A stretch of DNA of 64,000 nt, from positions 1 through 64,000 of the forward strand of contig NZ_JAJTMY010000002.1 in the NCBI RefSeq assembly GCF_021300615.1, read 5' to 3'. Below, piece by piece: positions 1-9,722 of this stretch. The notes under the pieces were generated by a model. That model had not been told where the DNA came from and did no database searches. It saw nothing but the letters and a program-made list of their open reading frames with translations. This DNA is from Helicobacter anatolicus. Its GTDB lineage: Bacteria; Campylobacterota; Campylobacteria; Campylobacterales; Helicobacteraceae. The translations under genes were made by a program, and so were the position numbers. Each line of letters starts with the position of its first letter. The first letter of the stretch is position 1.

Positions 1-18
1 TATTTTACTATATAAATA

Positions 19-24
19 TATAAT
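19..24 (+). promoter_or_regulatory. Candidate -10 element of acnB
   Basis: TATAAT lies 34 bases before the acnB ATG, and an AAAGGA ribosome-binding site is at 46-51. No clear -35 box is visible, which is common for housekeeping promoters in Helicobacter. The assignment rests on the hexamer and its position only. Confidence 0.45.
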
Positions 25-57
25 GATGTTTATAAACATACAATCAAAGGATGATAC

Positions 58-2613
58 ATGCAAGATTTTATTACAAAGTATAATCAAAATGCACAAAATA
101 GGGAGCTTGAAAATATACCGCCATTACCACTTACTGCAAGTGATGTAGAATCTGTTATTTCAATTTTAGAGAGTGCTTCGCAAGAATATAAGGATTTTGC
201 TAAGGAGTTGCTTATTCATCGTGTTAATCCTGGAGTTGATGATGCAGCAAAAATTAAGGCAGAGTTTTTGGGCAAAATTGCGTTAGGTAAAACAAATATT
301 CAAAATATCACTTCTGTAGAAGCGGTTAAGTATCTTGGTACTATGCTTGGTGGTTATAACATTCCCTATCTTATAGAGGCATTGCAATCACAGACTAAAG
401 AAGTAGCAGAGCAAGCAGCTACTATGTTGAAAAATACGCTTTTGATTTATGATCATTTTGATACCATTGCTAAGCTTTCTGCAAGTTTGCCTTTAGCTAA
501 GGAGGTTATTCAGTCTTGGGCAGATGCAGAATGGTTTTTAAATAAAAAAGCATTAGATGAAAAAATTACTCTTTGCGCATTAAAAATTGATGGAGAAACT
601 AATACTGATGATTTATCTCCTGCAAGTGATGCATTTACACGAAGCGATATTCCTTTGCATGCTAAAGCGATGTTAAAAAATAGAGTACCTAATTATGAAG
701 AGAGGATTCAAAATATTAAATCTAAAAATATTCCTGTAGCATATGTGGGGGATGTTGTTGGTACAGGTAGTTCTAGAAAATCTGCATGTAACTCTATTAT
801 GTGGCATTTTGGTGATGAAATTCCTTATATTCCTAACAAAAAAACTGGTGGTGTTGTTATTGGAGGTGTGATTGCTCCGATATTTTTTAATACTTGTGAG
901 GATAGTGGTTCTCTTCCTATTGTTGCTGATGTTTCACAAATTTTAGAAGGAGATATTATTGAGGTTTATCCTTATGAGGGTGTAATTAAAAAAGATGGAA
1001 AGGAAATTGCAAAATTTAATCTTACCCCAAATACTATTTTTGATGAAATGCGCGCTGGTGGGAGAATTCCATTAATCATTGGACGCAAACTTACAAATAG
1101 AGCACGCGCATTTTTAAATCTTCCAGAATCAGAAGTTTTTACAAAACCATTAAATCCAAAAAATCAAGCAAAAGGTTATAGTCTTGCACAAAAAATTGTA
1201 GGGAAGGCTTGCGGTGTAGAGGGGGTTTTACCGGGTACATATTGTGAACCAAAGGCCACTACTGTAGGGAGTCAAGATACTACGGGTGCGATGACAAGAG
1301 ATGAGATTAAAGAACTTGCTAGTCTTTCTTTTAGCTCAGAATTTGTAATGCAAAGTTTTTGCCATACTGCAGCATATCCAAAACCTTCAGATGTAAGTCT
1401 TCAGGCTACATTACCGGATTTTATTACCTCAAGAGGCGGTGTAGCATTGCGTCCAAAAGATGGTGTTATTCATTCATGGCTTAATCGATTCTGTCTTCCT
1501 GATACATTAGGGACAGGTGGAGATAGTCATACAAGATTCCCTATTGGTATTAGCTTTCCTGCAGGAAGCGGTCTTGTGGCTTTTGCTGCAGTTACTGGTA
1601 GCATGCCACTCAATATGCCAGAATCTGTCTTGGTGAGATTTAAGGGTAAACTTAATGCTGGTATTACACTTAGAGATTTGGTAAATGCTATTCCTTATTA
1701 TGCAATCAAGCAGGGGTTGCTTACTGTAGAAAAGAAAGGTAAGAAAAATATTTTTAATGGAAGGATTTTAGAAATTGAAGGCTTGGAAAATATTAAAGTA
1801 GAGCAGGCTTTTGAATTGAGTGATGCAAGTGCAGAAAGAAGTGCAGCTGCATGTGCTATCAAGCTTGCTAAAGAACCTATTATTGAATATTTGCAAAGTA
1901 ATATTGCCTTGATTGATAAAATGATTAAGGAAGGATATGGTAATGTCACAACTTTGCAAAATCGCTCTAATGCTATGAAAGAGTGGATTAAAAATCCTGT
2001 GCTATTGGAAGCAGATCAAGATGCACAATATGCTGCAGTAATTGAAATTGATTTGGCAGATATAAAAGAGCCGATTTTAGCATGTCCAAATGATCCTGAT
2101 GATGTAGCAACATTATCAGAAATTCTTGCTAATCCTAATCGTCCTCATAAAATTGATGAAGTATTTATTGGTAGTTGTATGACAAATATTGGACATTTTA
2201 GAGCATTTGGTGAAATTGTAAAAGGTGCAGGTGCTAGTCCTACACAGGTTTGGATAGCTCCACCTACAAAAATGGACGAAAAGAAACTTACTCAGGAAGG
2301 GTATTTATCTTTATTTGGTGCAGCAGGCGCTAGAATGGAAATTCCAGGTTGCAGTCTTTGCATGGGAAATCAAGCAAGGGTTAGGGATAATGCAATAGTA
2401 TTTTCTACATCTACAAGGAATTTTGATAATAGAATGGGTAAAGGAGCACAAGTATATTTAGGAAGTGCGGAACTTGGTGCAGTTTGTGCACTTTTGGGTA
2501 AAATTCCAACACCTCAAGAATATTTTGATAATGTGGTACAAAAATTAGAGAATAAAAAAGATGAAATTTATACTTATTTAAATTTTGATCAGTTGCCAAA
2601 TTTCAATATTTAA
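58..2613 (+). CDS. acnB: Aconitate hydratase B
   Basis: This is the AcnB-type aconitase that isomerises citrate to isocitrate in the TCA cycle, a cytosolic [4Fe-4S] enzyme. The 851 residues match the usual AcnB length. The N-terminal HEAT-like domain and the early swivel domain, which distinguish AcnB from AcnA, come first. The catalytic part has DSHT at about residue 489 and three cluster-ligand cysteines at about 707 (GSCMTN), 765 and 768 (GCSLCMGN). The ATG is preceded by AAAGGA. The next gene starts 12 bases downstream, so the two may be co-transcribed. AcnB proteins can also bind mRNA when the cluster is lost; nothing here tests that. Confidence 0.97.
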   Translation: MQDFITKYNQNAQNRELENIPPLPLTASDVESVISILESASQEYKDFAKELLIHRVNPGVDDAAKIKAEFLGKIALGKTNIQNITSVEAVKYLGTMLGGYNIPYLIEALQSQTKEVAEQAATMLKNTLLIYDHFDTIAKLSASLPLAKEVIQSWADAEWFLNKKALDEKITLCALKIDGETNTDDLSPASDAFTRSDIPLHAKAMLKNRVPNYEERIQNIKSKNIPVAYVGDVVGTGSSRKSACNSIMWHFGDEIPYIPNKKTGGVVIGGVIAPIFFNTCEDSGSLPIVADVSQILEGDIIEVYPYEGVIKKDGKEIAKFNLTPNTIFDEMRAGGRIPLIIGRKLTNRARAFLNLPESEVFTKPLNPKNQAKGYSLAQKIVGKACGVEGVLPGTYCEPKATTVGSQDTTGAMTRDEIKELASLSFSSEFVMQSFCHTAAYPKPSDVSLQATLPDFITSRGGVALRPKDGVIHSWLNRFCLPDTLGTGGDSHTRFPIGISFPAGSGLVAFAAVTGSMPLNMPESVLVRFKGKLNAGITLRDLVNAIPYYAIKQGLLTVEKKGKKNIFNGRILEIEGLENIKVEQAFELSDASAERSAAACAIKLAKEPIIEYLQSNIALIDKMIKEGYGNVTTLQNRSNAMKEWIKNPVLLEADQDAQYAAVIEIDLADIKEPILACPNDPDDVATLSEILANPNRPHKIDEVFIGSCMTNIGHFRAFGEIVKGAGASPTQVWIAPPTKMDEKKLTQEGYLSLFGAAGARMEIPGCSLCMGNQARVRDNAIVFSTSTRNFDNRMGKGAQVYLGSAELGAVCALLGKIPTPQEYFDNVVQKLENKKDEIYTYLNFDQLPNFNI

Positions 2614-2625
2614 TAAAGGATTTTG

Positions 2626-3237
2626 ATGGAGATACTCAAGCAAAGCTTCGGGATTTATGAGACAAATTGTTATATTATTAAAAAAGATGGTAAGGAGTGG
2701 GGGATTGATCCTGGGGTAGGGGCTTTGGAGTGGATTGAAAAAGAATGTAAGAATCTACAGGGAATTTTGCTTACACATGGGCATTTTGATCATATTTTTG
2801 ATGTTGCAAAACTCAAAAAGAAGTTTCCTGATGTGCTTGTGTATTGCCCTATGCTTGATGCTTTTATGTTGGAGAGTGATTGTTTTAATACAGGCATTAC
2901 TCCTTGTACTCCTGATGTTTTGATTCCTTGCTGTAAAGATGAGCAAGAAGTAGAAGTTCATGGCTTAAAATTTTATTTTAATCATTTACCTGGACATACT
3001 CCTGGATGTTCTATTATTATGTTAGAAGATTGTATCTTTAGTGGGGACTTTGTTTTTAGGCGAAGTATTGGAAGATATGATTTTCCTTATTCAAGTGCAA
3101 CAGATATGAAAGAATCTTTACAGAGATTTCGAGAAATAGAAAGTCAAAAAGATAAAATTATTTATCCTGGACATGGAGAAAACACTCTGCTTTTTGCAGA
3201 ACAAGAAAATGTAAAATTTTGGCTACAGAGAATGTAG
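2626..3237 (+). CDS. Metallo-beta-lactamase-fold hydrolase (glyoxalase II-like)
   Basis: A small cytosolic MBL-fold hydrolase of 203 residues. It has the binuclear metal motif THGHFDH at about residues 50-56, a second histidine in PGHTPG, the bridging aspartate in SGDF and a final histidine in PGHGENT. This pattern fits the YcbL/glyoxalase II-like group, which hydrolyses thioesters or related substrates, but the substrate cannot be read from sequence. A TTG at 2623 is in frame just upstream; I prefer the ATG at 2626, which AAAGGA precedes at suitable spacing. It follows acnB closely. Confidence 0.85.
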   Translation: MEILKQSFGIYETNCYIIKKDGKEWGIDPGVGALEWIEKECKNLQGILLTHGHFDHIFDVAKLKKKFPDVLVYCPMLDAFMLESDCFNTGITPCTPDVLIPCCKDEQEVEVHGLKFYFNHLPGHTPGCSIIMLEDCIFSGDFVFRRSIGRYDFPYSSATDMKESLQRFREIESQKDKIIYPGHGENTLLFAEQENVKFWLQRM

Positions 3238-3239
3238 CC
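3221..3239. terminator. Putative bidirectional terminator hairpin
   Basis: Perfect 7-bp stem GGCTACA/TGTAGCC with a GAGAA loop, placed between two convergent genes and overlapping the stop codon of the MBL hydrolase gene. Neither side has a clean run of T; on the minus strand AAAATTTT follows. Position and symmetry support a terminator, the weak tail does not. Confidence 0.45.
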
Positions 3240-3252
3240 TTAAATGAAAAAA

Positions 3253-4101
3253 TTAAAAAACAACCGTCTTGTTACCATAGACAAAAATACGATCCTGTAA
3301 TGCTAGATCTATAGCTTTTGCAAAAACGATTTTTTCAATATTGCGTCCTGCTTTTTGCATGTCTTTCCAAGTATAACTATGGTCGATACTGATTATATCT
3401 TGTGCAATAATTGGCCCTTCATCAAGATTATCATTGACAAAATGTGCCGTTGCTCCAATAAGTTTTACACCTCTTTGGTAGGCTTGTTTATAAGGATTTG
3501 CACCGATAAAGGCAGGTAAAAAACTATGATGGATATTGATAATTTTTTGCTGATACTTTTCTACAAAAGATGGAGATAGAATCCTCATATATTTTGCAAG
3601 TACGAGATAATCAGCATTATATGTTTCACAAGCTTTTAGAATTTTTTCTTCATGCTCTTTACGAGAGAGATTTTCATGAGAAATATGGATAAAATTAATA
3701 TTAAACTTTTTGACTAGATCCCCTAAAACTTCATAATTGCTAATTACCGCGGCAATATTTACATTAAGCTCACCGCTCTCATAGCGTAACAATAAATCTC
3801 CCAAGCAATGATTTTCTTTAGTGCAAAAAATAATGATTGTTTTTTTTGTTTGTGGGATAATATTTATTTGTGCTTGTGTGGGGAGGGTAGTTTGTAATTT
3901 TTTTAGAATTTCAGGCGCATTAAGATTTCCGCTTACCTCTGTTCTCATAAAAAAAATATTTTGTTCTTTATCGACAAATTCATCATTTTTTTCTATATTG
4001 AGCTTAGATTCAAAAAGAATTTGTGAAACTTTAAAAATTAATCCCTGCATATCAGGAGACATAATTAAAAGGGTATGATTATTTGTGTTTGTTACTTTCA
4101 A
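3253..4101 (-). CDS. purU: Formyltetrahydrofolate deformylase
   Basis: PurU hydrolyses 10-formyl-tetrahydrofolate to formate and tetrahydrofolate, which balances one-carbon pools and can feed formate to purine synthesis. The 282-residue protein has an N-terminal ACT regulatory domain (about 1-80) and a formyltransferase-fold domain. That domain carries the catalytic NIHHSFLP motif (histidines 191 and 192), GATAHFV and the catalytic aspartate in DEGPII. The start is TTG with AAGGA just upstream; no in-frame ATG fits better. It lies downstream of sppA on the same strand. Confidence 0.93.
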   Translation of the reverse strand: MKVTNTNNHTLLIMSPDMQGLIFKVSQILFESKLNIEKNDEFVDKEQNIFFMRTEVSGNLNAPEILKKLQTTLPTQAQINIIPQTKKTIIIFCTKENHCLGDLLLRYESGELNVNIAAVISNYEVLGDLVKKFNINFIHISHENLSRKEHEEKILKACETYNADYLVLAKYMRILSPSFVEKYQQKIINIHHSFLPAFIGANPYKQAYQRGVKLIGATAHFVNDNLDEGPIIAQDIISIDHSYTWKDMQKAGRNIEKIVFAKAIDLALQDRIFVYGNKTVVF

Positions 4102-4128
4102 GATATTCCTTTTTTTAATTGTAATGAT

Positions 4129-4992
4129 TTAATAAATTTGATAAGTAAAGTTTTTTAGTAAAAATTGCGTGCTAGAATTTAAAAACTTTTCCAAATAATC
4201 ATCAAACTTATTTTTTTCCAACCATACAGGATCTTGTACTTGTGAAAGATCTTTGAGAGCATTGATTGCATCATCCATTGATCCGACTTCGTCAATAAGG
4301 CCAAGTTTTTGTGCATTTTTTGCACTAAAGATTTTACCTTCAGCAAATTTTTTGTAATTTGAAATAGAGAGTTTGCGTGCTTCTGCTACATCAGAGATAA
4401 ACATGCGATATTCTTCTTGGATGAGATTATTGAGAAATTCTTTTTCTTGTGGGGTCCATTTTCGCATCGGTGTTCCAACTTCTTTGTATTCTCCTGCACT
4501 AATACTCTGGGTGCTAATACCGATTTTTTGCATCAAATTTTCTACATTCATGCTACTAAAAATAACGCCAATTGAGCCAATTAAAGCTCCGCGATTAGCA
4601 AAAATTTTGCTCGCATGCATTCCGCCATAATAACTTCCACTTGCCATCACTCCTTGCACATAGGCAACAACAGGAATTTTAAGATTGAGTTCTTTGATAA
4701 GATCGCTAATCTCTACACTAGCTCCGACTGCACCACCTGGAGAGTTGATAAGAAGTAAAACTCCCTTAATGTTTGGATTTGCATCGATTTTTTTAATTTG
4801 CTCATAAATACTATTAGAATCCATAATAGGACCATTGAGATAGATTTTTGCAAGATTAATATTTTTGTCTATTGCATACTCATTGTTAAAATTTGCAAAA
4901 ATTAGTGCTAGGATAAGAAAAAAAATACAAGCCTTAAAATATTTTGTAATAAATGCAAAGGGTGCAATGAAGATTTTGATAATCGTTTTCAA
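4129..4992 (-). CDS. sppA: Signal peptide peptidase SppA (S49 serine protease)
   Basis: A membrane-anchored S49 protease that degrades cleaved signal peptides. It is the short form (287 residues) rather than the 67-kDa E. coli tandem form. One N-terminal transmembrane segment (about 10-30) precedes the protease domain. The nucleophile region is MASGSYYGG (about 116-124) and is followed by the conserved GALIGSIGV segment. The start codon is TTG with AAGGA upstream. It is followed on the same strand by purU 27 bases downstream, so the pair is probably one transcript. Confidence 0.92.
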   Translation of the reverse strand: MKTIIKIFIAPFAFITKYFKACIFFLILALIFANFNNEYAIDKNINLAKIYLNGPIMDSNSIYEQIKKIDANPNIKGVLLLINSPGGAVGASVEISDLIKELNLKIPVVAYVQGVMASGSYYGGMHASKIFANRGALIGSIGVIFSSMNVENLMQKIGISTQSISAGEYKEVGTPMRKWTPQEKEFLNNLIQEEYRMFISDVAEARKLSISNYKKFAEGKIFSAKNAQKLGLIDEVGSMDDAINALKDLSQVQDPVWLEKNKFDDYLEKFLNSSTQFLLKNFTYQIY

Positions 4993-5091
4993 TTTTATTC
5001 CTTAAAGTAAAGTTTTTTGGAATTTTTATAATTTTAGCATAAAGTTTAATGATTGCTCTTTGAAGAAAGAAAAATATTATTGCTTTTATTT

Positions 5092-5097
5092 TATAAT
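5092..5097 (+). promoter_or_regulatory. Candidate -10 element of msrB-nnr
   Basis: TATAAT 25 bases before the msrB ATG, in the spacer shared with the divergent sppA-purU pair. AAGGA at 5113-5117 gives the ribosome-binding site. Confidence 0.5.
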
Positions 5098-5122
5098 TTT
5101 CGCAAAATAAAAAAGGAAAAAC

Positions 5123-5482
5123 ATGCAAAAATTAACACAAGAAGAAGCACGCATTATTTTAGAAAAAGGCACAGAACCACCATTTAGTGGAGAATATGAT
5201 CGATTTTTTGAAGAGGGGATTTATGTGTGCAGACAATGTGAAAATCCTCTTTTTAGTTCAGAATCAAAGTTTAAATCAGGTTGTGGATGGCCGAGTTTTG
5301 AGGATTGTATAGAAGGTGGTGTAAAAGAAAGTTTAGATGCTGATGGTAGGCGCATTGAAATTACTTGTGCTAATTGTGGAGGGCATTTAGGACATGTTTT
5401 TAGAGGTGAGGGTTATACGGATAAAGATACAAGACATTGTGTAAACTCTCTTTCTATTAGATTCAAAAAACAAAATGCTTAA
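5123..5482 (+). CDS. msrB: Peptide-methionine (R)-S-oxide reductase MsrB
   Basis: MsrB repairs the R epimer of methionine sulfoxide in oxidised proteins. The 119 residues form a stand-alone MsrB domain. Zinc-binding cysteine pairs are visible (CRQC and CANC), as are CGWPSF, and the catalytic cysteine in RHCVNSLSIRF close to the C-terminus. In H. pylori the homologous domain is fused to MsrA; here it stands alone and no msrA lies nearby. Its end overlaps the start of nnr by 8 bases, so the two are translationally linked. Confidence 0.95.
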   Translation: MQKLTQEEARIILEKGTEPPFSGEYDRFFEEGIYVCRQCENPLFSSESKFKSGCGWPSFEDCIEGGVKESLDADGRRIEITCANCGGHLGHVFRGEGYTDKDTRHCVNSLSIRFKKQNA

Positions 5483-6869
5483 TCTTTATAGGGATAAAAA
5501 AACTTTAGATTTAAGATGTGTGACGCATTTTAAAATAGATTCTGCAATTTTGATGGAAAATGCTGGAAACTCTTTGCGGCTTCTTGTTGAAGAGTTAGCG
5601 CCTTTAGGAAGTGTGGTATTAATTGTGTGTGGTGGGGGAGATAATGGTGGGGACGGTTATGTTTTAGCACGACAGTTGATGGAAAAATATTGTGTGAAAG
5701 TTTTTCTTGCTAAAGAGCCAAAAAGTGAGCTTTGCAAGTTACAATATCAGCGTATTTTAGCACTTGGTGTGGAGGTTGTTTCAGAATTTTTTCCTTGTGA
5801 TATACTGGTAGATTGTTTTATTGGTAGTGGCTTAAAATTACCATTAGATTCAAAAACCAAAGAAATTATTTTGAAAATGTCTAAGATAGGGCATATAAAA
5901 ATTGCTTGTGATTTGCCAAGTGGAATTACGCTTGATGGAAATGGTGAGGTGGTGTTTCAAGCAGATTATACAATGGCGATGGGAGGTTTAAATTACGCGC
6001 TTTTTAGCGATTATGCTAAAGATTATGTTGGTGAAATAAAAATAGGGAATCTTGGGCTTTGTTCTTTGGATTATGCACAAGATTCTTGTATAAAACTTTT
6101 AGAAAAAAGTGATTGGCAATTGCCTTTTAGAAAAAAACAAAATACACATAAGGGTGATTATGGTTTTTTGAGCGTGTATGCAGGAAATAAAAATGGTGCA
6201 GGAAACTTAAGTGCACTTGCTGGACTGAGAATTGGTGCAGGGTGCGTAGGAGTTTTTGGAAATTTATATCCTTATTCTTTAGAGCTTATATATGAGAAAG
6301 AGATTTCAATAAAAACTAGTGCATTTTGTATTGGTATGGGAATGGGAGAGGAGATTCCAAAAAATTTTATAGAATTTTTAGCAAAAAATACTGATATTCC
6401 TTGTGTATTAGATGCGGATATTTTGCGTAAAAAAGAGGTGGTAGAAATTTTAAAAAATCACTCGCATTTAGTTTTAACACCGCATTGTGGAGAATTTTTG
6501 AGCTTATGGGAAAATTGTGGTTTTACACCTTTAAAAAAACAGGAGTTTTTAGAAAATAAATTACAATATTTAATGGAATTTTGTGCAAAATATCCGCATG
6601 TTGTGGTAGTGTTAAAGGGTGCAAATACTTTGATTGCGCAATCCCAACAAATCTATGTCAATGCTTTTGGTAATGTTTCTTTGGCAAAAGCAGGGAGTGG
6701 AGATGTACTTTGTGGTATTATTGGTGGACTACTTGCACAAGGAGTAAATACGTTACAAGCGGCAATACAAGGGAGTTTGACACATAGCTTTTGCGCGTGG
6801 GAATTTAAGAATTATAATTATGCGCTTACTCCTTTAGATCTTATAGAAAATATAAAAAAACTTCATTAG
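5475..6869 (+). CDS. nnr: Bifunctional NAD(P)H-hydrate repair enzyme (epimerase and ADP-dependent dehydratase)
   Basis: Repairs damaged NADHX/NADPHX. The N-terminal YjeF_N domain (about 1-205) is the epimerase and shows GGGDNGGDGY. The C-terminal ribokinase-like domain (about 215-464) is the ADP-dependent dehydratase with the GSGDVLCGIIGG anion-hole and catalytic aspartate motif near residue 405. The 464 residues are slightly shorter than the roughly 500 of E. coli Nnr, but both domains look complete. The ATG overlaps msrB by 8 bases. Confidence 0.93.
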   Translation: MLNLYRDKKTLDLRCVTHFKIDSAILMENAGNSLRLLVEELAPLGSVVLIVCGGGDNGGDGYVLARQLMEKYCVKVFLAKEPKSELCKLQYQRILALGVEVVSEFFPCDILVDCFIGSGLKLPLDSKTKEIILKMSKIGHIKIACDLPSGITLDGNGEVVFQADYTMAMGGLNYALFSDYAKDYVGEIKIGNLGLCSLDYAQDSCIKLLEKSDWQLPFRKKQNTHKGDYGFLSVYAGNKNGAGNLSALAGLRIGAGCVGVFGNLYPYSLELIYEKEISIKTSAFCIGMGMGEEIPKNFIEFLAKNTDIPCVLDADILRKKEVVEILKNHSHLVLTPHCGEFLSLWENCGFTPLKKQEFLENKLQYLMEFCAKYPHVVVVLKGANTLIAQSQQIYVNAFGNVSLAKAGSGDVLCGIIGGLLAQGVNTLQAAIQGSLTHSFCAWEFKNYNYALTPLDLIENIKKLH

Positions 6870-6935
6870 TTTAAATTTTTTTGATTTATAGGGAATGAAT
6901 GTCAATTTTTTGTTAATTTTTTATAAAAATGATGT

Positions 6936-6944
6936 TGTTATAAT
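6936..6944 (+). promoter_or_regulatory. Extended -10 promoter of the MFS gene
   Basis: TGTTATAAT (extended -10) lies 23 bases before the GTG start, with AGGAG at 6958-6962 as ribosome-binding site. Confidence 0.55.
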
Positions 6945-6967
6945 TTTGATATTTCATAGGAGTATTT

Positions 6968-8188
6968 GTGCAAGAAACAACATCAAATTATTTTCAAAGA
7001 AAAATTTCTTCTTTGGTGCAGCGTCGACTTTTTAAATTTTCTCTTTTTTCTACAACTGCAACGACAATTTTAGGTGGAATTATCATCGCTCCTTCTTTAC
7101 CGCAATTACAAAATCATTTTATTTCTGTGCCACATATTGAATTTTTATCACGTTTAGTGGTGACTTTTCCTGCTTTGTTTGTTGTAATCTTTGCACCCAT
7201 TTCAGGAATCTTGTTAGATAAGTATAAAAAAGTAAAGATTTTGATTTTTTGTATGTTGCTTTGGGCGATTTCTGGGGCTAGTGGTTTTTTCTTGAATGAT
7301 ATTTATTTAATTTTATTTTCGCGTGCTTTTTTTGGAATTGCTACGGCATTTATTATGACAGGTGCTACGAGTTTGATTGCTGAATATTATGTGGGAAATG
7401 AAAGACAAAAGGCTCTATCTTTGCAAGGTTTTGCTACGGCTTGTGGGAGTGCTATTTTTATTAGTATTGGTGGATTTTTGGCAAATTTGGATTGGCGTTA
7501 TCCATTTCTGGTATATTTGCTAGGAATCCCTTTGGCTTTTCTTGCAGGATTGATGCTTTTTGAACCGCGCGTGCCAAAGATAGCCACAAAAAAATATAGT
7601 GATTATAATCATCAGGAAAAAACCCCTGTTTTTAAACTTATTTTTGTGTATTTAATGGCCTTTCTTGGTTTTGTAGTTTATTATATTTCACCAACACAAA
7701 TTCCATTTTTTATTACGCATAATTTACATAAAAGTAGTGATCTTATTGGAATTTCTATGTCAGCTTCAGCTATTGCTTATGGTTTTTCTTCCCTTTCTTA
7801 TTCTTTTTTTAGGAGTTATTTTAAGATTTCTCAGCTTTATGGCTTGGCATGTTTTTTAATGGGAATGTGTTTTTTATTATTGTATATTTTTCATAGTTAT
7901 GCAATTTTATTTGTAGCATTGGTATTTTTAGGGATGGGCGGGGGAATTTTATTTGTCAATAATAATTCTTTTTTGCTTTCTTTTGTGCCAGCATCTAGTC
8001 GTGCTAAGGCATTGGGCGGATTAAGTTCTATTGTATTTTTAGGTCAATTTTTATCTCCAGTTTTTTCACAGATTATTGTGCAATCTTTCGGGATTATTAC
8101 TTTATTTTTATGTGTTTTTATCTTGCTTTTTATTTTAGGGGTTTTATTTTGGGGGTTTTATTTCTCCCCAAAGGGGAGGAGAGGTTAA
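6968..8188 (+). CDS. Major facilitator superfamily transporter
   Basis: A 12-helix inner-membrane secondary transporter of 406 residues. The first helix is preceded by a basic N-terminus. The loop between helices 2 and 3 has the MFS motif GILLDKYKKVK, a variant of GxxxDRxGRR, and the family's glycine-rich helices follow. It resembles drug/proton antiporters of the DHA1 type (YnfM-like), but the substrate is unknown. It starts at GTG with AGGAG and an extended -10 promoter upstream. Its 3' end meets the convergent porin gene with a 4-base overlap. Confidence 0.88.
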   Translation: MQETTSNYFQRKISSLVQRRLFKFSLFSTTATTILGGIIIAPSLPQLQNHFISVPHIEFLSRLVVTFPALFVVIFAPISGILLDKYKKVKILIFCMLLWAISGASGFFLNDIYLILFSRAFFGIATAFIMTGATSLIAEYYVGNERQKALSLQGFATACGSAIFISIGGFLANLDWRYPFLVYLLGIPLAFLAGLMLFEPRVPKIATKKYSDYNHQEKTPVFKLIFVYLMAFLGFVVYYISPTQIPFFITHNLHKSSDLIGISMSASAIAYGFSSLSYSFFRSYFKISQLYGLACFLMGMCFLLLYIFHSYAILFVALVFLGMGGGILFVNNNSFLLSFVPASSRAKALGGLSSIVFLGQFLSPVFSQIIVQSFGIITLFLCVFILLFILGVLFWGFYFSPKGRRG

Positions 8189-9552
8189 AATTTATAGGTA
8201 ATTTGCACAAATGCGTGGCTTCTATCTTGCTTGGAATTTTTGGTAAGCTTAGGAGCGCCATCTGGTCCATGCGTACCATAGCCAAGTTCATACCCCGTCT
8301 TATCACCAACAAGAAATCCTTTGTGTAGTGTAACTTGCTGCCATTCAACTTTAAACCAAATGCTTATATTTTTATTGATATTGTAATAAATATTAAGCGG
8401 AACAGCTTCTTCGTCTGCACGGATAGAGCGAGTAATTCTTCCTAAAATATCCCAGCTAACTTTTCCATGATTTGCACCAAGGAATAAATAACCCGTTTTT
8501 GCATCTTTTGAAATTGCATTTGTTAAAGCACCCCAATCATAAGCAGTATTAGTCCAGAAATCCCAGTGGGCACCAAGTGCTGCATTTCCATAAGTACCTA
8601 TATGGGCATTAGCATTACCAAAATTTTGATACCAACCCCCACCAAATTTCCAATTATTATAATTAAATTCTTGATCAATAGAAATAGTTTGACCATTTTT
8701 TCCAGCTTGATGCATATAGCGCCAATCTTTTAAACCATTGGCAATATGAAAAGGTGCCATAAAAATAATTTTAGTAATTGAGTTAAAACCTTCTCCTTTA
8801 AAATTTTTATTGCTTGTATAGCTCATCTCTAGCATAGGAGCAACATAAAAATCTGTATTAAAATAAATAAAAGGTGAAATATAGAATCCAGAATCAAAAC
8901 TATAAGACGGTTTAAATGCATGGGTTCCATAGTAGGTATTGCCATGCATTTTTGGTTGATAAAAATCATACATCCATTGTGTATAGGCAAATGCTCTACC
9001 ATAAGAGCTAAACCACCAGAGATTTAGGCCTTTATAGTTGTAATCAAATTCAAAACCTTGTGTGTACCCGCTATGAAATTGTGCTTTGGAGCGATAGCGA
9101 CCTACTTTGGTGCTAAAGCTATGATCACCTTTTTTGATAATATATTCCAAATATAAATTATAAAGCACAAAATTTTGATTAATATAAGCATTTGCTACAA
9201 TAGAATTACCACCTCCTTCTTTTCCAAAGAAATAATTTTGAAATCTTGGGTCAAGGGTAATATCCTTCATTGCATCAAAAATCACCCCTCCAGCGCGTCC
9301 CCCAATAGATCCTGTAAGACTATGACCCTTATCTTTTTGTTCTTGCGATAAAAAATCAAAGTCAATTTGTGCGGCTGCACTTACCGCTCCCCATGTATCT
9401 GTTGGATAGAGATTTTGTTCAAAATTTACACGCTTTTGATTAAAACCTACTTTTGAAAAAAATTCTACATCACCAGATGCTTTAAATTCAATTGCATGAA
9501 GACTGCTGCCTAATAATGCAAAAAGAGCCAAATTTTTAAAATTATCCTTCAT
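8185..9552 (-). CDS. Hof-family (OprD-like) outer membrane protein
   Basis: A predicted outer-membrane beta-barrel porin of 455 residues. It has an N-terminal signal peptide (about 1-20, cleavage near LHA/IEF), alternating aromatic-rich strands throughout, and a C-terminal phenylalanine as needed for BAM insertion. The overall pattern resembles the H. pylori Hof family, which is related to OprD porins. Substrate is unknown. AAGGA precedes the ATG. The upstream region carries three 11-bp tandem repeats and a palindrome, which suggests regulated or variable expression. Confidence 0.85.
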   Translation of the reverse strand: MKDNFKNLALFALLGSSLHAIEFKASGDVEFFSKVGFNQKRVNFEQNLYPTDTWGAVSAAAQIDFDFLSQEQKDKGHSLTGSIGGRAGGVIFDAMKDITLDPRFQNYFFGKEGGGNSIVANAYINQNFVLYNLYLEYIIKKGDHSFSTKVGRYRSKAQFHSGYTQGFEFDYNYKGLNLWWFSSYGRAFAYTQWMYDFYQPKMHGNTYYGTHAFKPSYSFDSGFYISPFIYFNTDFYVAPMLEMSYTSNKNFKGEGFNSITKIIFMAPFHIANGLKDWRYMHQAGKNGQTISIDQEFNYNNWKFGGGWYQNFGNANAHIGTYGNAALGAHWDFWTNTAYDWGALTNAISKDAKTGYLFLGANHGKVSWDILGRITRSIRADEEAVPLNIYYNINKNISIWFKVEWQQVTLHKGFLVGDKTGYELGYGTHGPDGAPKLTKNSKQDRSHAFVQITYKF

Positions 9553-9581
9553 TATTATTCCTTGTTGCCTTATAAATATGG

Positions 9582-9595
9582 AATATCACGATATT
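9582..9595 (-). promoter_or_regulatory. 14-bp palindrome upstream of the porin gene, possible operator
   Basis: AATATC and GATATT flank a 2-base centre, about 30-43 bases before the porin ATG. The symmetric structure and position fit a repressor site. No known consensus (Fur, NikR, HrcA) is matched convincingly. Confidence 0.35.
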
Positions 9596-9637
9596 TTGAT
9601 ATATGACTTCCTTAGTAAGGATAATAACAATCATTTA

Positions 9638-9670
9638 CTTTTTATTAGCTTTTTATTAGCTTTTTATTAG
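9638..9670. repeat. Three perfect 11-bp tandem repeats
   Basis: CTTTTTATTAG occurs three times head to tail at 9638-9648, 9649-9659 and 9660-9670, followed by a degenerate fourth unit. They lie 86-118 bases upstream of the porin start. Slipped-strand changes in copy number would move upstream elements by close to one helical turn. Confidence 0.9.
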
Positions 9671-9684
9671 CTTTTTTTATAGTT

Positions 9685-9705
9685 AGTGTGTATTTTTTAC
9701 ACACT
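9685..9705. terminator. Hairpin between pyrB and the porin gene
   Basis: Perfect 8-bp stem AGTGTGTA/TACACACT around a T5 loop, just past the pyrB stop codon. TTTT follows on the plus strand; on the pyrB strand the tail is not U-rich. It may end pyrB transcription or serve as an operator. Confidence 0.45.
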
Positions 9706-9722
9706 TTTAAGCATAGAATTCT

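Noticed and set aside
8164-8178. CTCCCC/GGGGAG hairpin as terminator
   Set aside because: It lies within the last codons of the MFS gene with no T run on either strand; too weak to list.
8110-8328. 72-residue frames at the MFS/porin junction on both strands
   Set aside because: Both overlap the ends of two well supported genes and show no start signals or motifs.
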